Source: JAWPMT01 sp965267435 (lineage in GTDB: Bacteria > Bacteroidota > Bacteroidia > Cytophagales > Cyclobacteriaceae). From it: a stretch of 64,000 nucleotides of DNA. Positions 9,286-17,740 of this stretch are shown here, in pieces. Location: the NCBI GenBank assembly GCA_965267435.1, contig OZ253960.1, positions 2,356,001 to 2,420,000 of the forward strand. Reading direction: 5' to 3'. A program made the position numbers and the translations under genes. The notes beneath the pieces were generated by a model, which saw nothing but the letters and a program-made list of their open reading frames with translations, was not told where the DNA came from and searched no databases. Position 1 is the stretch's first letter; every line of letters starts with the position of its first letter.

Positions 9286-10854
9286 ATGAAACTCATGATG
9301 AGCACAAAAGCAGGGCTGATAGTAATCGTCGCAGTGGGCTTGTGTCTGCTCCTTTCAAATATCTGGGGCTATAGCCTCTACATGCTCGATGAAGTAAAAA
9401 ACGCAGGCTGCGCACGGGAAATGTATGAACGTGCCGACCTGGTGACGCCCACTTTCAACCAGGAACTACGTACTGATAAGCCGCCACTCCACTATTTCTT
9501 CATGATGGCGAGCTATACGCTTTTTGGACCCTCCTCCTTTTCCGCCCGGTTGTTTTCCGGACTTTTCGGCCTCGCCACCGTATTGCTGACCTGGTTCTTC
9601 GCAAGGAAGTATTTTGGCGAACGGACGGCGAACCTGACTTCCCTGGTCCTGCTTTCGTCCATTGGCTTTCATTTTCAGTTTCACCTCGCTGTACCGGATC
9701 CTTATCTGATCTTCTTCGTCACGCTGGCTGTCCTCTCCTTTTTCGAGTATTGGATGGAGGGCAAATGGCCATGGCTGGTTTCTTTCTATGTCAGCCTGGG
9801 GCTGAGTGTCCTGACCAAAGGACCTATTGGTCTCCTATTACCTGGATTGATCGCCCTTCTCTTCCTCATCCAGCAAAAGGCACTAAAATGGCCGTCGATT
9901 GTGCGATTGCGCCCGATTATCGGGTTGCTCATTTTCGCTGCCGTGACGCTTCCATGGTATTGGGCCGTGCATGTAGCGACTGACGGTGCATGGACCTACG
10001 GATTCTTTGTCGGGCACAATGTTGAGAGGTTTCAAGAGCCGAAGGAAGGGCATGGCGGACCCTTCATCCTGATCGCCGCATTTTACATTGCCACCGCGCT
10101 ACCACTGTCGCTGTATATCATTCAAGCGATCGTCAAGGCCGTGAAAGACCGCGCCCAGCCGCTACTGGCGATCTCAGTGCTCATGATACTGGTTTTTGTC
10201 GCCTTCTTTTCGCTGGCGAGCACAAAGCTGCCCAGTTATACTTCTCCGACTTTCGCATTCACGGCCATCGTCCTTGGATATTATCTGGGGACCCTCAGAA
10301 AAGAGGATGTCCACCGATGGCCCATTGTCTTAGCCGAAATACTGTTCTTAGTCGTTTGTCTTGCGGCACCCATTGCCTTTGTCGTGGTCCTGTCGCAAGA
10401 GGCGTCCCTGGCTGGCATGCGCTGGACCTCCTACCTGCTGGCTGTTTTGCCGGTCGGTGCATCGATATCCGCTTACTTCCTCTATCGCAAAGAGCTTATC
10501 AAAGCTGCCTACGCCAAGGGCATAGCCTGTGCTTTCACCGGCCTGATTGTCTTTTATGGCATCATGCCAGCTCTCGATGCAGCGAATCCAGCCTTCCATG
10601 CCATCAAGGAATTGAAGGACTCTGAGCGCATAGTGGCCTACCGTAGGTTGAACCCAGCGTATGTATATCACCTGGAAAGACCCATACCGCTCTTCAAGTC
10701 CGTTGACTCCCTAGGGGAAGCTACGCAGCCAGGTACCATCCTTATCACCAGAAAGAAGTACCTGGACGATCTGGCACCTATCGATATGGAGATACTGTCC
10801 ACGCCCTCCGATATCTTCGACGGAACCACCACGGTGGTGGCTCGCATAAAATAG
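9286..10854 (+). CDS. GT39/ArnT-type membrane glycosyltransferase
   Basis: A 522-residue polytopic membrane protein. After the first membrane segment (residues 10-25) there is the acidic pair D35-E36 in YMLDEVKNA, followed by TDKPPLHYF (residues 63-71). These are the first-loop acidic motif and the DKPPL motif of the ArnT/protein-mannosyltransferase (GT39/GT83-like) family, which transfers sugars from polyprenyl-phosphate donors on the periplasmic side. About ten more hydrophobic segments and a short soluble C-terminus follow. Size agrees with ArnT-like proteins. The acceptor (lipid A, protein or other) cannot be deduced. ATG codons at 9286, 9295 and 9298 are all possible starts. The stop is 2 bp from the convergent SMP-30 gene. 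Confidence 0.9.
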   Translation: MKLMMSTKAGLIVIVAVGLCLLLSNIWGYSLYMLDEVKNAGCAREMYERADLVTPTFNQELRTDKPPLHYFFMMASYTLFGPSSFSARLFSGLFGLATVLLTWFFARKYFGERTANLTSLVLLSSIGFHFQFHLAVPDPYLIFFVTLAVLSFFEYWMEGKWPWLVSFYVSLGLSVLTKGPIGLLLPGLIALLFLIQQKALKWPSIVRLRPIIGLLIFAAVTLPWYWAVHVATDGAWTYGFFVGHNVERFQEPKEGHGGPFILIAAFYIATALPLSLYIIQAIVKAVKDRAQPLLAISVLMILVFVAFFSLASTKLPSYTSPTFAFTAIVLGYYLGTLRKEDVHRWPIVLAEILFLVVCLAAPIAFVVVLSQEASLAGMRWTSYLLAVLPVGASISAYFLYRKELIKAAYAKGIACAFTGLIVFYGIMPALDAANPAFHAIKELKDSERIVAYRRLNPAYVYHLERPIPLFKSVDSLGEATQPGTILITRKKYLDDLAPIDMEILSTPSDIFDGTTTVVARIK

Positions 10855-10856
10855 CG

Positions 10857-11750
10857 CTACCTGGCGTCGGGACGGAAAAAGCTCGCCGGCACTCCCCTCA
10901 CGCCAACCTCAGCAGCAAACAAACTACCCGCCTCAGGATACAGGGCAGCCTTCTCCGGCGGAGTATCGATGCTCGCAGTAGTGATGAAGAGCGTCGACAG
11001 GTCGTTGCCACCAAATGCGCAAGATGTGACATTGAGTGCCGGTACTTCCACTTTCTCCACGAGCTGGCCGTTATTGGGATCCCACCGACCAACAGCAGCA
11101 CCTCCCCATAGCGCGACCCACAGCAAGCCTTCTGAATCGATGGTCATGCCATCTGGGGTCCCCGTGTCATGTGGGACTTCGATGATGGTGCGGCCATTGG
11201 CAATATCGCCTGACAACGGATCAAAATCATAAGCCCTGACACCGTGCGTAGGAGAGTCAATGTAGTACATGGTCTTGTGATCCTCCGACCAGCAAATCCC
11301 ATTGGAAATGGAGACGTCCGATAGCTGCTTTACCAAACCCCGGCTATCGAACCGATACAATGCTCCTTGGTCTGCCAACCCATCAACGTGCATGGACCCT
11401 ACCCATAATCGGCCCTGGGGGTCACACTTGCCATCATTAAATCGTATGTCAGAGACGCTGGGCCCGTGGGGAGCCAATTGGGTCATCTTGCGTGTATCCA
11501 AATCCAACTCGTAGAGGCCATCCTGTAGGGCCACGACGGCTGTGCCGTTCACTGATGGTACCACTGTGCCAATCCTCTGCCCCATATCTATTTCCTGCCC
11601 TACACCCGTTTCGGGATCGGTGATAAAAAGCTTGCACCCTTCGATGTCTACCCACCAAAGGCGCCCAGTTGAGGGATGCCATATGCTCCCCTCCCCCAAC
11701 AATGCCGGTACTTTTTTTACAATATGCGCTTTCCTGGTCAAGCTCGTCAT
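10857..11750 (-). CDS. SMP-30/gluconolactonase/LRE family hydrolase
   Basis: A 297-residue, six-blade propeller protein of the SMP-30/regucalcin family, which hydrolyses sugar lactones with a bound divalent metal. The expected metal and active-site residues are present: E20 in LLGEGSIW, N105 in RFNDGKCDPQG, N150 in SNGICWSED and D200 in GTPDGMTID. There is no signal peptide, so it acts in the cytoplasm. It is the last gene of a probable minus-strand operon after the sulfatase and the 89-residue protein, which suggests sugar-acid or lactone catabolism linked to sulfated glycans. The exact substrate is not known. Confidence 0.92.
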   Translation of the reverse strand: MTSLTRKAHIVKKVPALLGEGSIWHPSTGRLWWVDIEGCKLFITDPETGVGQEIDMGQRIGTVVPSVNGTAVVALQDGLYELDLDTRKMTQLAPHGPSVSDIRFNDGKCDPQGRLWVGSMHVDGLADQGALYRFDSRGLVKQLSDVSISNGICWSEDHKTMYYIDSPTHGVRAYDFDPLSGDIANGRTIIEVPHDTGTPDGMTIDSEGLLWVALWGGAAVGRWDPNNGQLVEKVEVPALNVTSCAFGGNDLSTLFITTASIDTPPEKAALYPEAGSLFAAEVGVRGVPASFFRPDAR

Positions 11751-11836
11751 TTGATTAGTCCGATTTCGGGTAAGTTAATGGGTGATGCCCGATTGGACTA
11801 CCATTTGCGACGTGCAAATAGGAGCCCTCACCTATG

Positions 11837-12106
11837 TTACAGAAAGAGGAGGACCGTTGCGATGAGCGTAGCCAACAATATCGTCGTGACCCAAAAGAAG
11901 AGGCGGTTCTGGGTCTTGAGACTCTCGACAACCAGGCGCAGTTCTTCGATTTCCTTCTTCTGATCCAGCAGATCGCTGAGTGCTGCTTTGAGCTCCTCAT
12001 CGTCGATCTTCGCCTTTTTAAGGCCCTGCACTAGTTCCTTGCTGCCGTCGAGCAACGCCGGAAGTGACAGGAGAGCAGCACGGATCAGATCAATTTTTGA
12101 AGCCAT
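11837..12106 (-). CDS. Small coiled-coil membrane protein
   Basis: An 89-residue protein. Residues about 1-65 are charged and helical with heptad-like spacing (KAKIDDEELKAALSDLL, QKKEIEELRLVVESL), and residues about 69-88 form a single C-terminal membrane segment. It is a tail-anchored type of protein with no recognised family. It lies 19 bp downstream of the sulfatase stop and 86 bp upstream of the SMP-30 start, all on the minus strand, so it is probably co-transcribed. Its position between two sugar-metabolism genes gives no clear clue to its role. Confidence 0.75.
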   Translation of the reverse strand: MASKIDLIRAALLSLPALLDGSKELVQGLKKAKIDDEELKAALSDLLDQKKEIEELRLVVESLKTQNRLFFWVTTILLATLIATVLLFL

Positions 12107-12125
12107 AGGATGAATGAATTATCTA

Positions 12126-13730
12126 CTAGTTTTCGAAAGGATATACGTTCCCCTGCTCGTCTGTGTAGTTGAAATGTATGACTGAAGGCCATCGCGGCTC
12201 GATCATCTCATCATCCCACGACTGGTAGGCACTGATCAACTGTCTCGCCACCTCACTTTGGGCACTCCACATACTCTGACCCTCAAAAGGGTCGATGGTC
12301 AGATCAAACAGGAGCGTATCTCTCATGGTCCAGGAGTTCCATGTCATCTTGTGAGAAAGGTCCCTGATCCCGTGGTTGTAGCCTTTTCTGAAATAGATAT
12401 ATCTGTGCGCAGGATTGCCGGTGGACACCGCCTGTACCAGGTCAGCGCCATCATACACTCTATCCGCAGGTAACTCAATATCTGTCATCCTCAATGTGGT
12501 TACCAGAAGGTCTGTCGCACTCACCGGGAGCTCATAAGAGGCGGCGGCGGGCATTCCTTTGCCAGCAACAATCATTGGCACCTTCACTCCTCCTTCGAAG
12601 TTTGTGATCTTCCCTCCTTTCAACTGCTGATTGTCCGTAGCAAACGTGTACTCCGCTCCACCGTTGTCACTCAGAAAACCGATGACTGTATTCTGCATTT
12701 TGCCCGTCTCCTCCAGGTAGTCCAGCAGTCTACCAATCTCGTCATCGAGGCACTTGATCATCGCATAGTACACCTGCTTCACCAGCTCCGGTTCGTCCGC
12801 AAACATCTCCATGTAGGACGCTGGCGCCTGGAAAGGCGTGTGTGGCGCGTTGTACGCTGCAAAGAGGAAAAACGGCTTCCCATCGGGCACCTGCTCCAGA
12901 AAGTCAATCGACTCCTCCGTGATGGCGGTGGTCAGGTACCTTGATTCTTTTATTTCCGTCCCATTGCGCTGAATGGCCTGTCGCCCCTCTCGTTGCCCGC
13001 TCCATATGTAGTCATCTGTCCAGTCTTTGTCATTGTGCACATCGGTGATACCCTCGGTTCCCTCGGGGCTGTAGAGCGAGTGGGAGGAGTAGAAGCCATA
13101 AAACTCATCAAAGCCGAAATTCATCGGTGAATTGACCTCACTTTTACTCAGGTGCCATTTGCCCATCAGTGCCGTTTGGTAGTTATACTTTTTCAAGATC
13201 TCTGCCATGGTGATCTCCGACGTGGGCAGGCTCATGTTGCTCATGAAGTCACTCTTTGGCACTTTATTCTTGAACTGCGGCACCCAGGGATCACTGTCAA
13301 TGACGTAGCGGAAGCCATAGTACTCCAGTCGGTTGCGCAGGTATCGGTCGTGGAGCTGGTGTTCGAACCCAAACCGCTGATTGTACCTTCCGGTGATCAC
13401 TGAAGCTCGCGAGGGGCTGCACAATGGCGAAGTCACGTAGGCATTGGTGAACTTCACGCCCATTTCCGCTATCCTACGCAGATTGGGAGTTTGCACATAC
13501 CCCTCATCACTATACAGGTCTGTGTCAAAATAGCCCAAATCATCCGCCATGATCCACAGCACATTGGGTCTGGTCACCGTGTCATCCATCACCTTCGTCC
13601 GCAAATAGGCAGTTTTGCTATTCAATAGCTTTTCGTTTTCGACTATCTTGAAGCCCTCAGATTGGAGCGGATAAAGCAGATAGCCAAAAATGGGCAGCAA
13701 CAAAACCAATACAGGCAGCAATATTCTCAT
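12126..13730 (-). CDS. Type I sulfatase (formylglycine-dependent, S1 family)
   Basis: A 534-residue sulfatase. An N-terminal hydrophobic segment (residues 3-22) is a signal peptide or anchor without a lipobox cysteine. The metal-binding pair D63-D64 lies in MADDLGYFD, and the signature CSPSRAS has C104 as the residue converted to formylglycine. Later motifs are FLSDNGG and LKGGKITNFEGGVKVP, typical of the family. It should hydrolyse a sulfate ester in the periplasm or at the surface, most likely on a carbohydrate, and needs a maturation enzyme (not in this window). It is the first gene of the sulfatase, small membrane protein, SMP-30 group. The substrate subfamily cannot be assigned by eye. 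Confidence 0.93.
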   Translation of the reverse strand: MRILLPVLVLLLPIFGYLLYPLQSEGFKIVENEKLLNSKTAYLRTKVMDDTVTRPNVLWIMADDLGYFDTDLYSDEGYVQTPNLRRIAEMGVKFTNAYVTSPLCSPSRASVITGRYNQRFGFEHQLHDRYLRNRLEYYGFRYVIDSDPWVPQFKNKVPKSDFMSNMSLPTSEITMAEILKKYNYQTALMGKWHLSKSEVNSPMNFGFDEFYGFYSSHSLYSPEGTEGITDVHNDKDWTDDYIWSGQREGRQAIQRNGTEIKESRYLTTAITEESIDFLEQVPDGKPFFLFAAYNAPHTPFQAPASYMEMFADEPELVKQVYYAMIKCLDDEIGRLLDYLEETGKMQNTVIGFLSDNGGAEYTFATDNQQLKGGKITNFEGGVKVPMIVAGKGMPAAASYELPVSATDLLVTTLRMTDIELPADRVYDGADLVQAVSTGNPAHRYIYFRKGYNHGIRDLSHKMTWNSWTMRDTLLFDLTIDPFEGQSMWSAQSEVARQLISAYQSWDDEMIEPRWPSVIHFNYTDEQGNVYPFEN

Positions 13731-13813
13731 AAGTGCTTCTGGTTACGATTTCTCCGTTTCAATTATCGATTTGTGAAAATAACGAACTGTAGCAATCCTC
13801 GGGAAATCATTGC
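13731..13813. promoter_or_regulatory. Divergent intergenic region between the sulfatase and oxidoreductase genes
   Basis: Eighty-three bases separate the divergent start codons. The region is A/T-rich around 13750-13790, as expected for promoters, but I cannot place individual elements with confidence. Confidence 0.4.
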
Positions 13814-16036
13814 ATGGAAGTAACGGAAAAAGAACGTGAAGTTCACCACACCTTTTGCAGAATCTGCGAAGCACTGTGTGGACTCAAAGTAACGACAGAA
13901 GGGAATCGGGTAGTGGCCATCGAGCCCGATAAAGCACACGTAGCTACAGATGGATTTAGCTGTGTCAAAGGCCTGAGACAGCACGAAATGTATCAGTCGC
14001 CCGACCGCCTGAAGTACCCCCTCAAGCGCATGGAGGATGGCAACTATGAGCGCATCACCTGGGATCAAGCCATCAGCGAGATTGGTCAAAAGGTGAAGAA
14101 GATCCGGGGGGAGGATGGCCCGGACAGCATTGCCATGTATGTGGGCACCGCCGCCGGTTTCAGCGTGTTGCACCCTGTCTTTGCGCAAGGATTCATGACG
14201 GGCATAGGGTCCAAATCCATGTACAGCTCCTCCACCCAGGACTGCGCCAACAAATTTGCTGTCAGCCGCTACCTGTACGGCTTTCCCTTCACCCTCCCTT
14301 TCCCCGACCTGGATCACACGCAGTGCCTGATCATCGTGGGAGCCAACCCAGTCATCTCGAAATGGTCGTTTCTGCAGGTGCCCAATCCTCAAAAGAAATT
14401 GAAGACATTGGTGGATCGGGGTGCCAAGCTGATCATCGTTGATCCGCGCAAGACAGAGACAGCCATGACGGGAGGAGAACATATCTTCATCCGACCAGGT
14501 ACTGACGTCTTTTTTTATCTCTCCTTTCTCCATGAAGTTGCCCGGCAAAATGGGATAGCCCCGGATATGTCTGAGCACCTCGAAGGCCTCGACGAGGTCC
14601 TGGCGTTGGCCGCACAATGGCCCGCCAGTGAGACGGCGGAGGTCACGGGCATCACTGAAGAAGTACTGCAAGACATGGTTTCCACCTACCTCAAGTCCGA
14701 TGGCGCCTCTATCTACTGCTCTACGGGTGTCAACATGGGTGGCAACGGCGCACTAGCCTACTGGATCCAGGAAGTGATCAACGCTGTCACCGGCAATCTG
14801 GACAGGCAAGGAGGCACACTCGTGGGGAAGGGTGTCATGGACTTCATCAAATTTGGCGTGAAAAACGGATTGCTCATCAGGGATGATCGCTCCCGAATAG
14901 GCGACTTTGGATCTGTGAACGACGGCTTCCCGGGAGGCCTGCTCGCCGACGAGATCCTCACCCCCGGCAAAGGGCAGGTAAAGGCGCTCTTCGTGACAGG
15001 AGGTAATCCTCTCATCACCATGCCCAACTCCCAGAAGCTGAGAGAGGCCTTCCAAAAACTGGACCTCCTCGTCACGTTGGATATCTATCAAAACGAAACA
15101 GGATCGGAGGCCGATTATCTCCTGCCGTGTACTGATCCCCTTCAGCGGCCAGACCTGCCATTCATCTTCCCGCTCATGTTGGGTCTTCAACAGAAGCCCT
15201 ATCTGCAGGCTACCAAAGCACTCGTAGATCCCGAGGGCGAGCAGCGAGACGAGGCCTCCATCTATTTGTCACTAGCCAGGGCATCTGGCATTAGTCTGTT
15301 TGATTCCAAAGCAGGTCAGCGCTTCTTTGAGGGTATCCAGCGGTATCATTCATGGCGCAGAAAAAAGACGTTCCCAACGCTACCACAAGAGGGCATCCTC
15401 AATGGGCTCTTGCGATTGACACGGCAAAGGTCCTTTCGAAAATTGCTGAAATACGAGCATGGCATCTTGCGGGAAGGCCACCAACCGGGTAGCTTCCTGG
15501 GAAAAAGGGTGCTGACGCCCAGTAGTAAAGTACAGCTTGCCGCGCCGGAACTCATTGCTCATGCCAGCAAGCTACGGGACGATTTCGAGGAGGAGCGGAA
15601 GATAAAAGACCAATTCAAACTGATCACCAAACGCGCGGTGACCACACACAATAGCTGGACCCACAACATCGACCGAATGACATCCCATGGGCGCCATACC
15701 AACTATGCCTATCTCCATCCTGATGACATGCAGGAAGTGGGCGTACAGGAGCTGGACTTGATCGACATACAATCCGATACAGCGTCCATTCGCATCCGCG
15801 TAAAGCCCCTGGACACACTCATGCGCAAGACCATCGCCGTGCCTCATGGTTGGGGTCACCAGCACGCAAAGGGGCTCACCCACGCCAACAAGACGGAGGG
15901 TGTGAATGTGAACATCCTGGCCGCCGATGGAGAAGAAAAGATTGACAGAATCTCTGGAATGGCCCATTTGACCGGGTTTGTGGTCAGTATTCAACCGGCG
16001 ACCGAGGCGCTACAGCCTACGTGGTCCGGGCAATAG
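13814..16036 (+). CDS. Molybdopterin-dependent oxidoreductase (DMSO reductase superfamily)
   Basis: A 740-residue catalytic subunit. It opens with a [4Fe-4S] motif, C15-x2-C18-x3-C22-x27-C50 (HHTFCRICEALCGL ... GFSCVKG), followed by the molybdopterin domains (IIVGANPVISKW, IIVDPRKTETA) and the C-terminal MopB_CT-type barrel (about residues 610-725, ending SGMAHLTGFVV). C144 in TQDCANKFA is my best candidate for the protein ligand to Mo or W. There is no twin-arginine signal, so the enzyme is cytoplasmic. It resembles formate-dehydrogenase-like or BisC-like orphan enzymes. No ferredoxin-type or membrane subunit lies next to it; instead a dehydrogenase follows 10 bp downstream. The substrate is unknown. 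Confidence 0.9.
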   Translation: MEVTEKEREVHHTFCRICEALCGLKVTTEGNRVVAIEPDKAHVATDGFSCVKGLRQHEMYQSPDRLKYPLKRMEDGNYERITWDQAISEIGQKVKKIRGEDGPDSIAMYVGTAAGFSVLHPVFAQGFMTGIGSKSMYSSSTQDCANKFAVSRYLYGFPFTLPFPDLDHTQCLIIVGANPVISKWSFLQVPNPQKKLKTLVDRGAKLIIVDPRKTETAMTGGEHIFIRPGTDVFFYLSFLHEVARQNGIAPDMSEHLEGLDEVLALAAQWPASETAEVTGITEEVLQDMVSTYLKSDGASIYCSTGVNMGGNGALAYWIQEVINAVTGNLDRQGGTLVGKGVMDFIKFGVKNGLLIRDDRSRIGDFGSVNDGFPGGLLADEILTPGKGQVKALFVTGGNPLITMPNSQKLREAFQKLDLLVTLDIYQNETGSEADYLLPCTDPLQRPDLPFIFPLMLGLQQKPYLQATKALVDPEGEQRDEASIYLSLARASGISLFDSKAGQRFFEGIQRYHSWRRKKTFPTLPQEGILNGLLRLTRQRSFRKLLKYEHGILREGHQPGSFLGKRVLTPSSKVQLAAPELIAHASKLRDDFEEERKIKDQFKLITKRAVTTHNSWTHNIDRMTSHGRHTNYAYLHPDDMQEVGVQELDLIDIQSDTASIRIRVKPLDTLMRKTIAVPHGWGHQHAKGLTHANKTEGVNVNILAADGEEKIDRISGMAHLTGFVVSIQPATEALQPTWSGQ

Positions 16037-16046
16037 ATCGCAGGAT

Positions 16047-17066
16047 ATGGCACATGGCAGATTTGATAATCCGGTAGTTGCGGCGCTGGCCGGGGTGAAG
16101 GACTTCTTCAGAAAGCAAGACCTGGCCGATCGCCTGGGAGATGACGAGCGTATGGATGGCAAGACGGTCGTCATCACAGGAGCCAATTCCGGATTGGGTT
16201 TTGGTTTATCTATCGACATGGCCAGACGCGGTGCTCATGTGATCATGGCCTGTCGGCGGCAGATACCCGAAGCAGGAGACCAGGTCAAGGAACAGTCCGG
16301 CGCTGACAGTGTGGAGATGCGACATCTGGACCTCAGCAAAATCGAGTCAATACACGCATTTTGTGAGGGACTTGCAAAGGACGAGGTCTCTGTGGATATC
16401 CTGGTGCTCAATGCTGGTGTGGCGCTGCCCACCTCTCGCAAGACAGATTCCGGGCTGGAGGAAATGTTCCTTGTCAACTATCTGGCCAATGTCATCCTCA
16501 CCTCTCGCCTGCTCAAGCAAGGCACCATCCCCAACAACACCTATGCAGGCAATGCCACTGGTTCCGTTCCGAGGATCATCTTTGTATCTTCCGATTCACA
16601 CCAGGGCTCCTCTTACGTCGACCATGAGCAGTTTGGCACGTTTGAGCAGTACGGCGTGACGAAAGGCATGAACTATTACAGCTACTATAAGCTGGTCCTC
16701 AACACCTATGCCACAGAACTCTCCAGAAAGCTGGGCAATGGCCCGATCGATGTCGCCAATCACGTGATATGCCCCGGCCCCGTCAATAGCAACATCATCA
16801 AAGAAGCGCCGTGGATCCTGAGGGTCATTCTCAAAGGGATCTTTTCCCTCGTCTTCAAGTCGCCGCTTGAGGCCGCCAAGCCCGTTACCTACCTGAGCAT
16901 CTCGGCGGACTACGACGGCAAGACCAATGAGTACCTGCACATGTTCAACCGTAAGCGGATGGACGAAAAGGTGTACGAACCCGAGGAAGGTACTAAACTC
17001 TGGGAGCATTCTATTGAAGTCTGGAAACGACACGACCCGCTCGCTGACAAGTATGTCCTGAAATAG
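16047..17066 (+). CDS. Short-chain dehydrogenase/reductase, retinol-dehydrogenase-like
   Basis: A 339-residue SDR if started at the ATG at 16047; the same frame is open from 15978, but those 23 extra codons overlap the upstream gene and add an unconserved basic stretch. The cofactor motif TGANSGLG is at residues 44-51, NAG at 122-124, the catalytic serine near S181-S182, and Y211-x3-K215 in YSYYK. The extended N-terminus and length resemble the retinol dehydrogenase/WW-oxidoreductase-like and protochlorophyllide-reductase-like SDR group. The 10-bp gap to the molybdoenzyme gene indicates an operon and perhaps a shared pathway. The substrate is not known. Confidence 0.9.
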   Translation: MAHGRFDNPVVAALAGVKDFFRKQDLADRLGDDERMDGKTVVITGANSGLGFGLSIDMARRGAHVIMACRRQIPEAGDQVKEQSGADSVEMRHLDLSKIESIHAFCEGLAKDEVSVDILVLNAGVALPTSRKTDSGLEEMFLVNYLANVILTSRLLKQGTIPNNTYAGNATGSVPRIIFVSSDSHQGSSYVDHEQFGTFEQYGVTKGMNYYSYYKLVLNTYATELSRKLGNGPIDVANHVICPGPVNSNIIKEAPWILRVILKGIFSLVFKSPLEAAKPVTYLSISADYDGKTNEYLHMFNRKRMDEKVYEPEEGTKLWEHSIEVWKRHDPLADKYVLK

Positions 17067-17247
17067 TCCACTGGCATCCATTCAGATGGCTTCAAGTCCC
17101 CTCCCCGATGTCAGCGATGAATAAAGACGCCCCATCACCGTTACCCAGTGAGGGCGTTAGTTCCCATTGGGCGCAAACCTCCCGAACATGTTGCTTTGAT
17201 GACATCAACCCAGAGGCACCACGCACTGGGCAAGCCTCTTACCAGAC

Positions 17248-17275
17248 CGGCGCTGGCGGGTCTGGCGCCAGCGTC
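17248..17275. other. GC-rich inverted repeats in a short intergenic region
   Basis: CGCTGGCG (17251-17258) and CGCCAGCG (17266-17273) form a perfect 8-bp inverted repeat with a 7-nt loop. An overlapping, competing pair CCAGACC/GGTCTGG lies at 17242-17248 and 17259-17265. There is no T-run after either. It could be a bidirectional stop between the dehydrogenase and the convergent small gene, or a structured RNA element. The rest of 17067-17342 holds no gene I can support. Confidence 0.4.
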
Positions 17276-17342
17276 CGTGGCGAGTTATCTCGGAAACTAA
17301 AAGACCCGACATCGCAGCACGGAACACCTATCCGCATGACAT

Positions 17343-17642
17343 CTATTGCACCTTATCAAAGTACCATTTCACCTGTGGATATTTATCCAGGAAGATCCTG
17401 AGGTCATGCCATGAGTAAAACTCATTTTCACGCTGTGCCTGCTGGAAGTCCACCCAAAATATCTTGATCACACCCTCCTTGGGCAGGTTGTCAAGGATCT
17501 CCAGCACCTCATGCACGCTTTTACCTTTGTGGTACAGGTCATTGATTTTCGTGGGGATGTCCTTGGCCAATGTGAACGCTTTGATGGTATTGATCCAATA
17601 ATGATGCGACGAATTGCCCTTTTTTATCTCCCGAAAATTCAT
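17343..17642 (-). CDS. Small conserved-looking protein of unknown function
   Basis: A 99-residue soluble protein with mixed charge, no signal peptide and no membrane segment. It has aromatic-rich ends (SSHHYWINTIKAF near the start, YPQVKWYFDKV at the end) and an internal helix (KSVHEVLEILDNLPKEG). I do not recognise the family. Composition and codon use look like genuine coding sequence. It is divergent from the SRAP gene with 98 bp between the starts, and the AT-rich spacer holds an operator-like inverted repeat, so the two may be co-regulated. Confidence 0.65.
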   Translation of the reverse strand: MNFREIKKGNSSHHYWINTIKAFTLAKDIPTKINDLYHKGKSVHEVLEILDNLPKEGVIKIFWVDFQQAQRENEFYSWHDLRIFLDKYPQVKWYFDKVQ

Positions 17643-17656
17643 GATAGCTAATTTAT

Positions 17657-17672
17657 TTAGTAAAATTACTAA
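17657..17672. promoter_or_regulatory. Operator-like inverted repeat in a divergent promoter region
   Basis: TTAGTAA and TTACTAA form a perfect 7-bp inverted repeat separated by two bases. It lies in a very AT-rich 98-bp spacer between the divergent starts at 17642 and 17741. The symmetry and position suit a dimeric repressor site, but AT-rich sequence produces such pairs by chance and no second copy is visible. Confidence 0.35.
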
Positions 17673-17740
17673 TTATAATAGTATTTTGAATGTAGCGGAT
17701 GATGATTTTATTTTAACTAACCAACAGGAACAATTGCGAT

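Noticed and set aside
10826..10840. CCACCA-CGG-TGGTGG inverted repeat at the end of the glycosyltransferase gene as a terminator
   Set aside because: The loop is only three bases, no T-run follows on either strand, and the sequence is explained by Thr and Val codons within the gene.
15978..16046. Upstream 23 codons of the dehydrogenase frame as part of the protein
   Set aside because: They overlap the end of the molybdoenzyme gene and encode an unconserved Arg-rich stretch; the ATG at 16047 gives a family-like start.
17108..17401. Plus-strand open frame of 97 codons after the dehydrogenase gene
   Set aside because: It overlaps the better supported minus-strand gene at 17343-17642, and its protein has no recognisable fold or family pattern.
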